Positions 25,878 to 35,095 of a stretch of 64,000 nucleotides of DNA are shown here, piece by piece. Position numbers and translations under genes: made by a program. The stretch spans positions 1-64,000 of the forward strand of contig NZ_PQFZ01000012.1 of the NCBI RefSeq assembly GCF_002917105.1, given 5' to 3'. Positions within the stretch are counted from its first letter, which is position 1; every line of letters starts with the position of its first letter. The DNA comes from Allobosea psychrotolerans. GTDB taxonomy: Bacteria; Pseudomonadota; Alphaproteobacteria; Rhizobiales; Beijerinckiaceae. The notes under the pieces are model-generated. The model had not been told where the DNA came from, ran no database searches, and saw nothing but the letters and a program-made list of their open reading frames with translations.

Positions 25878-26681
25878 TCAGCGTCCCGACGTGCGTGGAT
25901 CGACAGCGTCGCGCAGCGCGTCGCAGAGCAGGTTCATGGCGAGGATCGTCAGCGTCAGCGCGGCGCAGGGCCAGACCAGGAGCAGCGGCGCCTGCTCCAT
26001 GGTGGCGCGCGCGCCCCGGATCATCAGGCCCCAGGACGGAGCCGGCGGCACAACGCCGAGACCCAGGAAGGACAGGCCGCTCTCGAGCACCACGGCGGCG
26101 GCGACCGCCAGCGACAACTGCACCAGGATCGGCCCGGCGATATTGGGCAGCACCGTGCGCAGCAGGATGTACCAGGTGCGCCCGCCGAGCGCGCGCGTCG
26201 CCTCGACATAGTCGCGCCCGCGCACCGAGAGCACTTCGGAATAGGTCACGCGCGCGAAGCCGGGCAGATACAGCACGGAGAGGACGAGGATCAGCGTCGC
26301 CGCGCCCGGTCCGAGCAAGGTCACCACGAGCAGCGCCAGCAGCACCGGCGGGAAGCACAGGATGATGTCCATGCTGCGCACCGACAGGAAGGCCGCGGTG
26401 CCGCGCGACCAGCCGCCGATCAGGCCGAGCACGACGCCGATCAGGCCCGCCGTCAGCGCCGAAGCGAAGGCGACGCCCAGGCTGGTGCGGGCGCCCCAGA
26501 TCAGGCGGGAGAGCACGTCGCGGCCGAATTCGTCGCGGCCGAGCCAGGAGGTCGCGGTCGGTCCCGCCAGTCGCCGGGCGATGTCCTGCCGCACCGGATC
26601 GGGCAGGCCGAGCACGGGCGCGGCGATGGCGATGAGGATGATCAGCGCGACGAAGGCGCCGGGGAACCAGAGACGCTTCAT
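25878..26681 (-). CDS. ABC transporter permease, DppC/OppC type
   Basis: A 267-residue permease with an N-terminal membrane segment, the LGRDEFGRDVLSRLIWGARTSL motif region near residue 48, the EAA loop (EATRALGGRTWYILLRTVLPN), and the ending LCDALRDAVDPR. It overlaps the DppB-type gene by 4 bases. No DppD/DppF-type ATPase is encoded in this operon. Confidence 0.93.
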   Translation of the reverse strand: MKRLWFPGAFVALIILIAIAAPVLGLPDPVRQDIARRLAGPTATSWLGRDEFGRDVLSRLIWGARTSLGVAFASALTAGLIGVVLGLIGGWSRGTAAFLSVRSMDIILCFPPVLLALLVVTLLGPGAATLILVLSVLYLPGFARVTYSEVLSVRGRDYVEATRALGGRTWYILLRTVLPNIAGPILVQLSLAVAAAVVLESGLSFLGLGVVPPAPSWGLMIRGARATMEQAPLLLVWPCAALTLTILAMNLLCDALRDAVDPRTSGR

Positions 26682-27634
26682 GGTGCGCTGACCCGGGGAT
26701 CGAGGGCGGCGTGGATCAGCTCCACGATCAGGTTGATCAGCAGGAACAGCACCGAGATCGTCAGGACGATGCCGACCACCATCGGGTAGTCGCGCGCCTC
26801 GACCGCGCGCAGCAGCGGCGTCGAGAGGCCTGGCCAGTTGAAGACATATTCGACCAGAACGGTGCCCCCCAGCAAGGTGCCCATCTGCAGGCCGAGCACG
26901 GTGACGACCGGGTTCAGCGCGTTGCGCAGCACATGGACGAAGAGCACGCGTACGGGCGCGAGGCCCTTGGCGCGTGCGGTGCGGACATAGTCATTGGCCA
27001 GCGCGTCGAGCATCGAGGCCCGCGTCATCCTGAACAGCACGGCGGCCAGCCCCTTGCCGATGGCGATCGCCGGCAAGGTCAGGAGCTTTAGATGCAGGAC
27101 GGGGTCCTGCGTCAGCGGCGTGAAACCACCGGCCGGCATCAGGCGCAGGGTCTGCGCGAACAGCAGCACGAGCAGCGTGCCGACCACGAAGACCGGTATC
27201 GCCAGCAGCAGGGCGGTGACGCCCGACGCGATCCGGTCGAACCGGCCGCCGCGATGCAGCGCCGCATAGACGCCGGCCGGCACGCCGATCGCGATCGCAA
27301 GCAGCGTCCCGGCGAAGATCAGCTCCAGCGTGCGCGGCAGCCTGAGCGCGATCTCGCTCAGCACCGGATAATCGTCGACGAGCGAAGTGCCGAGATCGCC
27401 CCTGAGCAAGCCGCCGAGAAAGCTGCCATATTGCACCAGGATGGGCTGGTTGAGCCCGAGCTTCTCGCGCAGTTCCGCGACGGTCGCGGGGTCGGGCGAG
27501 GTGCCGCCGGTCGAAAGCAGGAGCTCGGCGGGATCTCCCGGCACCATGTGCAGCGCCATGAAGACGATCGTCGCGACGATCCAGGCCAGGACCAGCGCGA
27601 TCAGGATGCGGTGTGCGAACCAGACAGCGCTCAT
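26678..27634 (-). CDS. ABC transporter permease, DppB/OppB type
   Basis: A 318-residue permease. The first membrane segment (ILIALVLAWIVATIVFM) is followed by HMVPGDPAE, and LGLNQPILVQYGSFL is the usual DppB signature. The loop RTARAKGLAPVRVLFVHVLRN carries the coupling helix. It ends IHAALDPRVSAP. I chose ATG at 27634, which overlaps the stop of the binding-protein gene by 4 bases. Confidence 0.94.
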   Translation of the reverse strand: MSAVWFAHRILIALVLAWIVATIVFMALHMVPGDPAELLLSTGGTSPDPATVAELREKLGLNQPILVQYGSFLGGLLRGDLGTSLVDDYPVLSEIALRLPRTLELIFAGTLLAIAIGVPAGVYAALHRGGRFDRIASGVTALLLAIPVFVVGTLLVLLFAQTLRLMPAGGFTPLTQDPVLHLKLLTLPAIAIGKGLAAVLFRMTRASMLDALANDYVRTARAKGLAPVRVLFVHVLRNALNPVVTVLGLQMGTLLGGTVLVEYVFNWPGLSTPLLRAVEARDYPMVVGIVLTISVLFLLINLIVELIHAALDPRVSAP

Positions 27635-29163
27635 CCGAAGAAGGTCTCTTCGAGCATGCCGCCGGACGACGTCGTCAGCGCGCCAGGCAGGTTGGTGAAG
27701 CCCTTGACGCCCTTGTCCATGCCATAGCCCTGCTCGCGCCAGGCAAGACCGACGAGCGGCACTTCCTCCAATGCGGCGCGCTGCATCTCCTTGTAGATCG
27801 CGACGCGCTTGGCCTGGTCGAATTCGGCGCGGCCCTTCGCCAGGGCGGCGACGGTGCGCGGCGCGTCGACCTTGAAGGAGCGGCCATGGGTCGGCGAGAG
27901 CGAGGTGTCGAGCACCACGGTCAGCCCGTCCGGGTCGTTGTTGTCGGCGGAGACGCCGTGGATCGCCATGTCGTACTGGCCGCGCGAGCCTCTGGAGACA
28001 CGGGTCGACCAGTCCGGCAGCTGCAATTCGCACTGGATGCCGATCGCCGCCAGATGCTGCTGCGCGACCTCGGCGGTGTCCTTGTGCATGCCGAACTGCG
28101 CGGTCGAGAGCAGCGTGGTCTGGAAGCCATTGGCATAGCCCGCCTCGGTCAGCAGCGCCTTGGCCCGGGCGGGGTCGTAGTTCCAGCCATGCGCCAGCTC
28201 CTTGTCGTACCAGGGCGTGCCCTCGACGATCGGCAGGCCTTCGAGCGGCTTGCCGCGGCCGAAAAAGGCGACCTTGACGATATCCTCGCGCTTGATCGCG
28301 TGGGCGACGGCGCGGCGCACGCGCGCATCGTTGAAGGGCGGCTTCGTACCGTTGAAGAGCACGTCCATGAACGGCCCTTCGACAGTATCGAGCTTGAGGC
28401 GCTGATCGGCCTCGACCGCGGCCATCGACTGCCACGGCACATATTCGATCATGTCGACATCGCCGGACTGCAGCGCGGCGTTGCGCAGGTTCTCGTCGGC
28501 ATAGACGATGAACTTGATGCCCTTCAGCTTGGGGAAGCCGGGCTTGTAGAACTTGTCGAAGGCCACGAGGCTGAGCGAGCTGCCGCGCTCCTGCCCGGCG
28601 AGCCGGAAGGGGCCGGCGCCGATCGGCTCATTGGCCGTCGAGTTTCGCCAGATGATGAAGGTGTTGTAGTTGGCAAACCAGGTCGGCAGCGTCGCCTGGG
28701 GTTCCTTGGTGACGATGCGGATGCTGCGCGGGTCGGGGATTTCGACCCGCTCGATGCCCTGGAACTGGGAGCGCATATAGGCGGTCGATTTCTCGCCGGC
28801 GATCTGCTCGATCGACCACTTCACGTCCTCGGCGGTGACCGGCTCGCCATTATGGAACAGGCAGCCCTGGCGCAGCTTGAAGACCCAGGCGCCGCTGCCG
28901 TCGATCGCCCAGGATTCCGCCAATTCGCCGCGCAATTCGCCCTTGCTGTCATAGGTGACCAGGCTGCGATGCGTCAGCATCTTGACCGTGCCGGCCGATG
29001 CGCCGGTCGAGACCCAGGGCTGGAGGTTCGGCGGAAAGGCCGAGAGGCCGAAGCGCAGAATGCCGTTGGCGCGCTGCGCCGCCGCAGGCCGGGAGAGCAG
29101 AGGCGATGCCAGCAGCGGCGCTGCGAGGCCTGCTCCAAGGACGGTGCGGCGGGAGATCGTCAT
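27631..29163 (-). CDS. ABC substrate-binding protein, DppA/OppA type
   Basis: A 510-residue family 5 solute-binding protein. The start MTISRRTVLGAG with a hydrophobic stretch and a PAAAQ cleavage site is a Tat signal. SBP_bac_5 features include LRQGCLFHNGEPVTAEDVKWSIE (near residue 85) and VRRAVAHAIKREDIV. ATG at 29163 follows AAGGA; the longer open frame to 29274 lacks a plausible leader. It heads an 11-gene minus-strand run. The ligand could be a peptide, opine or other small amide. Confidence 0.93.
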   Translation of the reverse strand: MTISRRTVLGAGLAAPLLASPLLSRPAAAQRANGILRFGLSAFPPNLQPWVSTGASAGTVKMLTHRSLVTYDSKGELRGELAESWAIDGSGAWVFKLRQGCLFHNGEPVTAEDVKWSIEQIAGEKSTAYMRSQFQGIERVEIPDPRSIRIVTKEPQATLPTWFANYNTFIIWRNSTANEPIGAGPFRLAGQERGSSLSLVAFDKFYKPGFPKLKGIKFIVYADENLRNAALQSGDVDMIEYVPWQSMAAVEADQRLKLDTVEGPFMDVLFNGTKPPFNDARVRRAVAHAIKREDIVKVAFFGRGKPLEGLPIVEGTPWYDKELAHGWNYDPARAKALLTEAGYANGFQTTLLSTAQFGMHKDTAEVAQQHLAAIGIQCELQLPDWSTRVSRGSRGQYDMAIHGVSADNNDPDGLTVVLDTSLSPTHGRSFKVDAPRTVAALAKGRAEFDQAKRVAIYKEMQRAALEEVPLVGLAWREQGYGMDKGVKGFTNLPGALTTSSGGMLEETFFG

Positions 29164-29345
29164 GCGCTGATCCTTTGCTTCGGGCCGCATTCGGCGCCGG
29201 TTTCGGGCGTCGCCGCGCTGAGCAAGAAAAGCGCCATCATGGTGCCCTGCGCCCGGCGGCCCGAGCTGGCGCATCCTGCGCCAGTCCAGGCTGCGCGCAA
29301 GCCTCCATTCGGTCTTTCCGCTCGTCGTGCAATTTCATGATGCCT

Positions 29346-29357
29346 CATGTATACGTG
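29346..29357. promoter_or_regulatory. GntR/FCD-type operator candidate
   Basis: CATGTATACGTG is a 12-base near-palindrome (one mismatched pair) with a GTATAC centre, as in many GntR/FadR-family sites. It lies 69 bases before the GntR start in the 263-base region divergent from the 29163 operon. Confidence 0.4.
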
Positions 29358-29426
29358 GCGGATGTTTTGATGTCTACGACCTCGCTCGCTATGAGGCGCG
29401 GCCGCATGCTGCAAACGGATGGAACC

Positions 29427-30107
29427 ATGAAGCCGCGCCAGGCGCAGCCGTCGATCGCGAAGCCCGCTCGGGAGCGGGTCTATCTCTATGTCCGGGAAGA
29501 GATCCTGCGCGGGCATTTTGCCGGCGGCTCCTTCATCGAGGAGGAGCAGATCTCGTCCGCGATGAAGGTGTCGCGCACGCCCGTCCGCGAGGCGTTTCAC
29601 CGATTGGAGGCCGAGCGCTTCATCGACCTGCTGCCGCGCCGGGGCGCGCTCGTCCGGCAGGTGACGGCGCAGGAGCTTGTCGACCTCTACGAGACCAGGC
29701 GCATGATCGAAGGCTATGCCGTCGCCCGAATCTGCCAGCAGAAGATTCCCGTCCCGGTCGAGATGGCGACGATCCTGGATCAGATGGATGCGATTCCCAA
29801 CAACGATCATTTCCCGCGCGTCGAGCTCAACCGGCGCTTCCATTTCACCATGGTCGGCGCGCTCGGCAACGAGGTGTTGTCCGAGCTTTATCAGTCGCTC
29901 GGCTCGCGGCAGCAGCGTGTCGCGATGACGGCGATGAGTGTCGACCCCAACCGGGTCGATCGCATCCGGATCGAGCATCGCGCCTTGCTCACAGCCTTGC
30001 AGGCGGGCGACGAGGCGCAGGCGCGCGCGGTGCTGGAGCAGCATCTGCGCCCGATCGTCGGCGTCGTCTCGCGCCTGCCGGGTTATGGGTTGGGCGAGGG
30101 CGACTGA
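29427..30107 (+). CDS. GntR family regulator (FadR/FCD subfamily)
   Basis: A 226-residue regulator. The winged helix-turn-helix is at about residues 12-78 (ERVYLYVREEILRG, SRTPVREAFHRLEAE), followed by an all-helical FCD ligand domain with metal ligands visible as H (NRRFHFTMV) and H in EHRALLTAL and EQHLRP. ATG at 29427 is the last of several possible starts and places the DNA-binding domain at the usual distance; ATGs at 29406 and 29371 remain possible. It is divergent from the 11-gene run ending at 17816, its likely target. The ligand is probably a small carboxylic acid. Confidence 0.88.
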   Translation: MKPRQAQPSIAKPARERVYLYVREEILRGHFAGGSFIEEEQISSAMKVSRTPVREAFHRLEAERFIDLLPRRGALVRQVTAQELVDLYETRRMIEGYAVARICQQKIPVPVEMATILDQMDAIPNNDHFPRVELNRRFHFTMVGALGNEVLSELYQSLGSRQQRVAMTAMSVDPNRVDRIRIEHRALLTALQAGDEAQARAVLEQHLRPIVGVVSRLPGYGLGEGD

Positions 30108-30148
30108 GGCGTGCTGCGGCGTTGGAGACCGATGCGGCTGGAGCATGT

Positions 30149-31180
30149 TCAGGCCGCTCCCGCATAGGCCTCGATCGTCTCGAACAGCTTGCGCGAGATC
30201 ACGACGCCATCGCGCGCGCTGCGCCGGCGTGCGCCATGGCGCCTCTCGCCGGGGAGCCGCGCGCCCTCCTGCCCGGTGATTGCGCTAAACAGGCGCTCCA
30301 GCCGGTCCGATGCGCCGTCCTCCGTCAGCGCCCCGAAATCGATCGCGATGAAGCATTGGCCCGTACGCGGCGAGCCGCCGAGATTGTCGGCGAAGGAGGA
30401 GGCGTCGATCGAGAGATTGGCGCCGGTCAGCCAGGCGGCGAAGATCTCGACGATGAGGGCAAGCCCCGCGCCCTTGTAGCCTCCTGCCGGCACCATGGTG
30501 CCGCCCGCCAGCGCCGCCTTAGGATCCGTCGTCGGGTTGCCGTCTTTGTCGAGCGCCCAGCCGAGTGGGATCGGCTCGCCGCGCTGCTGATGCACGACGA
30601 TCTCGCTCTTGGCGACGACGCTCGAGGATTGATCGAGCACGAGCGGATCGCGGCCGGCACGGGGCACGGCGATGGCGATCGGGTTGGTGCCGAAGACCGG
30701 CCTGGTGCCGCCCATCGGCGCGATCGAGGCCGGTGCATTGACGAAGCCGAGCGCCAGCAGGCCCTCCCTGGCGATGCGCTCGACATGGTAGCCGACGACG
30801 CCGCAATTATAGGAATTGGTCACTGCCAGCGCCGCGATGCCCTGGGCTTTCGCCGCCTCGCACAGCGCCGGCAAACCGAAATCGATCGCCGGATGGGCGA
30901 AGCCGCCCTTGGCGTCGACGCGGACCAGGCCGGGCTTGGGGCTGTCGAGCACCGGTCTTGCCCGGCCGTCGATCTTGCCGACCCTGGCATGCTCGCAATA
31001 GGTCGGCAGCCGGGCAAGGCCATGGCTGTGGATGCCCTCGGCCTCGGCCGCGACCACGGAGGCCGTGATCGCAGCTTCGTTGCGCGGGTCGACGCCGCAG
31101 GCGAGCAAGGCCCGCCGCGTTAGCGTCTCGACCTGCGCGAGGCTGAGCGGAACGCCGTCCGCTGGCTGATGAGCGCTCAT
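30149..31180 (-). CDS. Malate/L-lactate dehydrogenase family (Ldh2/ureidoglycolate type) oxidoreductase
   Basis: A 343-residue protein of the Ldh2/YbiC/AllD family, an NAD(P)-dependent fold unrelated to classical malate dehydrogenase. The catalytic His segment [11 protein letters not shown] is near residue 50. [11 protein letters not shown] and [14 protein letters not shown] are cofactor and dimer motifs. The C-terminal RLPGERR segment is typical. It oxidises an L- or S-2-hydroxyacid (malate, lactate, sulfolactate, ureidoglycolate are known substrates). It overlaps the HyuB gene by 4 bases and ends the second catabolic run. Confidence 0.92.
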   Translation of the reverse strand: MSAHQPADGVPLSLAQVETLTRRALLACGVDPRNEAAITASVVAAEAEGIHSHGLARLPTYCEHARVGKIDGRARPVLDSPKPGLVRVDAKGGFAHPAIDFGLPALCEAAKAQGIAALAVTNSYNCGVVGYHVERIAREGLLALGFVNAPASIAPMGGTRPVFGTNPIAIAVPRAGRDPLVLDQSSSVVAKSEIVVHQQRGEPIPLGWALDKDGNPTTDPKAALAGGTMVPAGGYKGAGLALIVEIFAAWLTGANLSIDASSFADNLGGSPRTGQCFIAIDFGALTEDGASDRLERLFSAITGQEGARLPGERRHGARRRSARDGVVISRKLFETIEAYAGAA

Positions 31181-32877
31181 GCCGCGGCTCCCGTCTCGAT
31201 CTCGGCGCCGTAGAGCGCGGCTGCCTGTTGCGGGCTGACCATGCCGTCGGCGAGATCCTTGGCGAGGCGCTGCGGGTCACGCTTCCGCGGGTCGCCGAAG
31301 CCGCCGCCGCCGGAGGTCTCGATGGTGACGATGTCGCCGGCCGTCAGCGGAATGCCGGAGACTTTCGAGCGCAAGGAGAGCTGCGAGCCGTCGGCGCGGG
31401 TCACCGTGGTGCGGCTGAGCGAGCCGGGCTCGCCGCCCTGGATGCCATAGGGCGCGTGCCGGAAGCGCTCGAAATTGGTCGAGAGCGAGCCTTCCGCCGC
31501 ATCGAGCCGCCATTCGCGCACCAGGCCCAGGCCGCCGCGGAACTGGCCGGCGCCGCCGGAATCCGGGATCAGCCCATATTTCGTAAAGGTCACCGGATAT
31601 TTCGCCTCGACCATCTCGATCGGCGCATTGGTGTTGTTGTGCAGACCGCAGGACAGGGCGCTGGCGCCGTCGCCCCTGGCATGGCCGCCCCAGCCGCCGA
31701 CCTCGATGTCGAAATAGACCTGGCGCTTGCCGGCCGGGTTGGTCGTCTGCAGCGCGTAGACATAGGAAATCGCATAATAGGCCGCCGGGATGCGCTCGGG
31801 CACGATCTGCGCCAGCGCGCCGAACACGGCTGTCGCGATGCGGTGGTTGACGACCATGCGACCCGCGACCGGCGCGGGGAAGGCGGCATTGACGACGCTG
31901 CCTTCGGGCAGTGTCACGGTTACGGCGCGGTAGCAGCCGGAATTGGCGGGGATGTCGCCCCCCAGCGCTGCGAGCAGCGCATAATACACCGCCGAGCAGG
32001 TCATCGCCGGCGTGTTGTTGACGGGGCCGCGGACCTGGGGGCTGGAGCCGGCGAAGTCGAGTGCGATCGTCTCGCCCGTCTTGGTGATCTTGACCTGGAG
32101 GCGGATCGGTTCGTCCGACTGGCCGTCATCATCGACCAGTTCGACGAAAGAGGCCTCGCCATCCGGCAGCGCCGTCAGCGCGGCCCGCATCATCCGCTCC
32201 GAGCCGTCGAGGATCGCTGCCATCGCCGCAGCGAGTGGGTCTGAGCCATATTTCTTCGCCATGCGTGCGACCGCGCGCTCGCCGATGCCGAGTGCGGCGA
32301 TCTGGGCGTTGAGGTCGCCGCGGGTCTCGTCGGGCTGGCGGACATTGTGCAGCAGCATCTCGAAGACGCCGCTGTTCAGCACGCCCCTGTCGACGAGCCT
32401 GAGCGGCGGGATGCGGATGCCTTCATGGAAGATTTCGGTCGCGCCCGCATAATAGCTGCCGGCCGCGCCGCCGCCGACATCGACATGGTGGCAGAGCGTG
32501 CCGACGATGGCGACGCGCCTGCCATCGACGAAGACCGGCCGGAAGGTCTGGATATCGGGCAGGTGCTGGCCGCCGGAATAGGGATCATTGGTGACGATGA
32601 CGTCGCCGTCATTCCACTGCTCCAACGGGATGAAGCGGTCGAGGATCGTGCGCAGGCAGTCCGACATCGAGTTGAGATGGACCGGAATGCGCGCGGATTG
32701 GGCGATGTTGTTGCCCTGCGCGTCGAAGACGGCGGTCGAGAAATCGAGGATCTCGCGCACTACGGTCGAGCGGCTGGTGCGCCAGATCGTGATGCTCATC
32801 TCTTCGGACGCCGCGACGAGCGCATTGCGGATCACTTCGAGGCGGATCGGGTCGATGCCGTATTGAAGATCGCTCAT
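31177..32877 (-). CDS. Hydantoinase B/oxoprolinase family protein (second copy)
   Basis: A 566-residue HyuB subunit. NDPYSGGQHLPD near residue 83 and CHHVDVGGGAAGSY near 118 are the canonical core; DSGGAGQFRGG near 425 is also present. It is more canonical and shorter at the C-terminus than the 2439-4421 copy. ATG at 32877 is preferred to the TTG at 32892. It lies 11 bases after the HyuA stop and overlaps the dehydrogenase gene by 4 bases. Confidence 0.93.
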   Translation of the reverse strand: MSDLQYGIDPIRLEVIRNALVAASEEMSITIWRTSRSTVVREILDFSTAVFDAQGNNIAQSARIPVHLNSMSDCLRTILDRFIPLEQWNDGDVIVTNDPYSGGQHLPDIQTFRPVFVDGRRVAIVGTLCHHVDVGGGAAGSYYAGATEIFHEGIRIPPLRLVDRGVLNSGVFEMLLHNVRQPDETRGDLNAQIAALGIGERAVARMAKKYGSDPLAAAMAAILDGSERMMRAALTALPDGEASFVELVDDDGQSDEPIRLQVKITKTGETIALDFAGSSPQVRGPVNNTPAMTCSAVYYALLAALGGDIPANSGCYRAVTVTLPEGSVVNAAFPAPVAGRMVVNHRIATAVFGALAQIVPERIPAAYYAISYVYALQTTNPAGKRQVYFDIEVGGWGGHARGDGASALSCGLHNNTNAPIEMVEAKYPVTFTKYGLIPDSGGAGQFRGGLGLVREWRLDAAEGSLSTNFERFRHAPYGIQGGEPGSLSRTTVTRADGSQLSLRSKVSGIPLTAGDIVTIETSGGGGFGDPRKRDPQRLAKDLADGMVSPQQAAALYGAEIETGAAA

Positions 32878-32888
32878 GATTTCAGACC

Positions 32889-34937
32889 TCAATGGCTGGC
32901 GCTGCGGTCGGCGACCAGCGCGCCCGATGCGTGGGTGAGGATCGTCCAGCCGGCTGGCAGATAGACCGAGGTATAGGGTTCCTCGACGATGGCGGGGCCG
33001 GCGAGGGGCTGGCTGGCGCTGATCGCATCACGGTCCCAGACCGGCGTCGCGGCCGCGCCGTGGCGGCCATGGACGGGCCGGCTGCGGGTCGAGGCCTCGG
33101 TTTGATGAACGCCGCCGCGCGCGGGCACGGGTTTCGCCAACCCGCCGACCGCCTTCAGCCTGAGCGCCACGATCTCGACCGCGACCTGCGGCTCGTCATA
33201 GGAGAAGCGCTGGCGGTGCAGCTCGTGGAAGGCGGCAGTGGCCTTGGCGACGCCGGCGGCTGAGAAATCCGCTCCGTCCAAAGGCACGCGCAGATCGAAG
33301 GCCTGGCCGGCATAGCGCAGGTCGACGGCCCATTCGAAGCGCTGCGCTTCGGGGGCGACACCATCCTCGGCCAGCAGCGCCTGCGCCTCGGCGATGAGGC
33401 GCTTCGCCTTGTCGCTGAGCGACGGCGCGAGCTCGGAAAAGAGCCCGATCTGCGTGGCGCTGAGATCATGGGCGATGTCGGACCAGAGAATGCCCCAGGC
33501 CGAGAGCGTCGAGGCATGAGCCGGGAAGATCACGCGGTTCATGCCGAGCTCTTCGGCGACCTCGCAGGCATGTACCCCGCCGGCGCCGCCGAAGGAGAGC
33601 AGCGCGAAATCCTCGGGATCCATGCCCTTCTCGAAGAGCGAGAGCCGCGTCGCGGTCGCGAGCGCTGAATTCGCGACATCGATGACGCCGGCCGCGACCT
33701 GATCGATCGAGAGCTCGAGCCTGGTGGCGATCTCCTGCGCCGCCTTGCGCGCGGCCTCGCGGTCGAGCGGCATCGCTCCGCCCATGAAGCTCGCCCCGTC
33801 GAGGCGGCCGAGCAACAGGTTGGCGTCGGTCACGGTCAGGCGGGTGCCGCCTTTGCCGTAGCAGGCTGGGCCCGGATCGGCGCCGGCCGAATGCGGGCCG
33901 ATGCGCAGGCGATTGCCGTCATCGACCCAGGCGATCGAGCCGCCACCGGCGCCGATGGTGCGCATCTCGATCATCGGCAGGCGCACCGGCAGGCCATCGA
34001 CCTCGCCTTCATTGACCATCGAGATCTCGCCGTCATGGACGACCGAGACGTCGAAGGAGGTGCCGCCCATGTCGACGGCGACGAGATTGGGCTCGCCGAG
34101 CTCGACCGAGAGCCGCCTGGCCGCGGCTGCCCCGCCGCTGGGACCTGAGAGCAGCAGTCGCGCCGGCTCGCGCCCGGCCTTGGCAAGGCCGGAGACGCCG
34201 CCATTCGACTGCACGAGATAGACCTGGGCCTCGGGGATCTCCTCCTTGAGCCGTCCGGCGAGCCGGTCGGTGTAACGCTGCACAATCGGCACCAGCATCG
34301 CGTTGAGCGCCGTCGTCGACATGCGTTCATATTCGCGGATTTCCGGCGAGATGTCGCAGGCGAGCGTGACTGCCACATCCGGCAGCAACTCGCCGAGAAG
34401 CGCGCCGATGCGGCGCTCATGAGCTGGGTTGGCATAGGCGTGCAGCAGGCAGACCGCGACCGACTTCACCTCGGCCCTGGCGAGCTCGATCGCGATGCGG
34501 CGCACGCCGTCCTCGTCGAGCGGCACGGTGACTTCGCCGGCTGCGTTGACACGTTCGGTCACGCCGAAGCAGAAGCGGCGCGCGACCAGCGGCTCGGGCT
34601 GGGCGAGCGTGATCGCATAGATATCGGTGCGGCCATGCCGGCCGATCTGCATGACGTCCTCGAAGCCCGCCGTGGTGACGATGGCGCCCAATGGCAATTT
34701 GCGTTCGAGCACGGCGTTGGTCGCGATCGTCGTGCCGTGCAGCAGGTATTGCACCGCCTGCATCGGAAAGCCGAAGCGCTCGGAGGCCTGGCGGATGCCG
34801 GTCAACAGGCCGATCGAGGGATCGGCCGGCGTGCTCGGCGTCTTGATCTGGTGGATCGCGCCGGAGCTTGCATCGAGGATCTCGATGTCGGTGAAGGTTC
34901 CGCCGATGTCGACGGCGATGCGGATATCTTGCTGCAT
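32889..34937 (-). CDS. Hydantoinase A/oxoprolinase family protein (second copy)
   Basis: A 682-residue HyuA subunit. ATP-site motifs: DIGGTFTDIEI at the N-terminus, VDMGGTSFDVSVV near residue 285 and GAGGGSIAWVDDG near 330. LLLSGPSGGAAAA near 265 is conserved in HyuA/acetone carboxylase beta. ATG at 34937 follows GGAGC; the longer frame to 34982 would place 15 residues before the usual start. It pairs with the following HyuB gene. It is preceded by a 158-base gap with two small hairpins. Confidence 0.94.
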   Translation of the reverse strand: MQQDIRIAVDIGGTFTDIEILDASSGAIHQIKTPSTPADPSIGLLTGIRQASERFGFPMQAVQYLLHGTTIATNAVLERKLPLGAIVTTAGFEDVMQIGRHGRTDIYAITLAQPEPLVARRFCFGVTERVNAAGEVTVPLDEDGVRRIAIELARAEVKSVAVCLLHAYANPAHERRIGALLGELLPDVAVTLACDISPEIREYERMSTTALNAMLVPIVQRYTDRLAGRLKEEIPEAQVYLVQSNGGVSGLAKAGREPARLLLSGPSGGAAAARRLSVELGEPNLVAVDMGGTSFDVSVVHDGEISMVNEGEVDGLPVRLPMIEMRTIGAGGGSIAWVDDGNRLRIGPHSAGADPGPACYGKGGTRLTVTDANLLLGRLDGASFMGGAMPLDREAARKAAQEIATRLELSIDQVAAGVIDVANSALATATRLSLFEKGMDPEDFALLSFGGAGGVHACEVAEELGMNRVIFPAHASTLSAWGILWSDIAHDLSATQIGLFSELAPSLSDKAKRLIAEAQALLAEDGVAPEAQRFEWAVDLRYAGQAFDLRVPLDGADFSAAGVAKATAAFHELHRQRFSYDEPQVAVEIVALRLKAVGGLAKPVPARGGVHQTEASTRSRPVHGRHGAAATPVWDRDAISASQPLAGPAIVEEPYTSVYLPAGWTILTHASGALVADRSASH

Positions 34938-35095
34938 GAGGCAAAGCTCCGGTGTTCCCGCTCGCCAGGGCGAGCAGGTCATGTCTTGGAAATGGCGTTC
35001 GGTTCGGCCGCTCTAGCGGCCCGTCTCAGCGGAAATGGGGACCATCTGGCCTCCCTGGTCGCGCGGTCTGCATGTGTTCGAAGCTCATTTGCGCG
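34938..35095. other. Intergenic gap with two small hairpins inside the second catabolic run
   Basis: The gap between the PotC-type gene and hyuA holds two perfect 7-bp inverted repeats with 2-base loops: 34960-34975 (GCTCGCC/GGCGAGC) and 35006-35021 (GGCCGCT/AGCGGCC). Neither is followed by a T-run on the minus strand. They may modulate read-through from the importer genes into the hyu genes, or the gap may hold a second promoter; I see no clear one. Confidence 0.4.
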
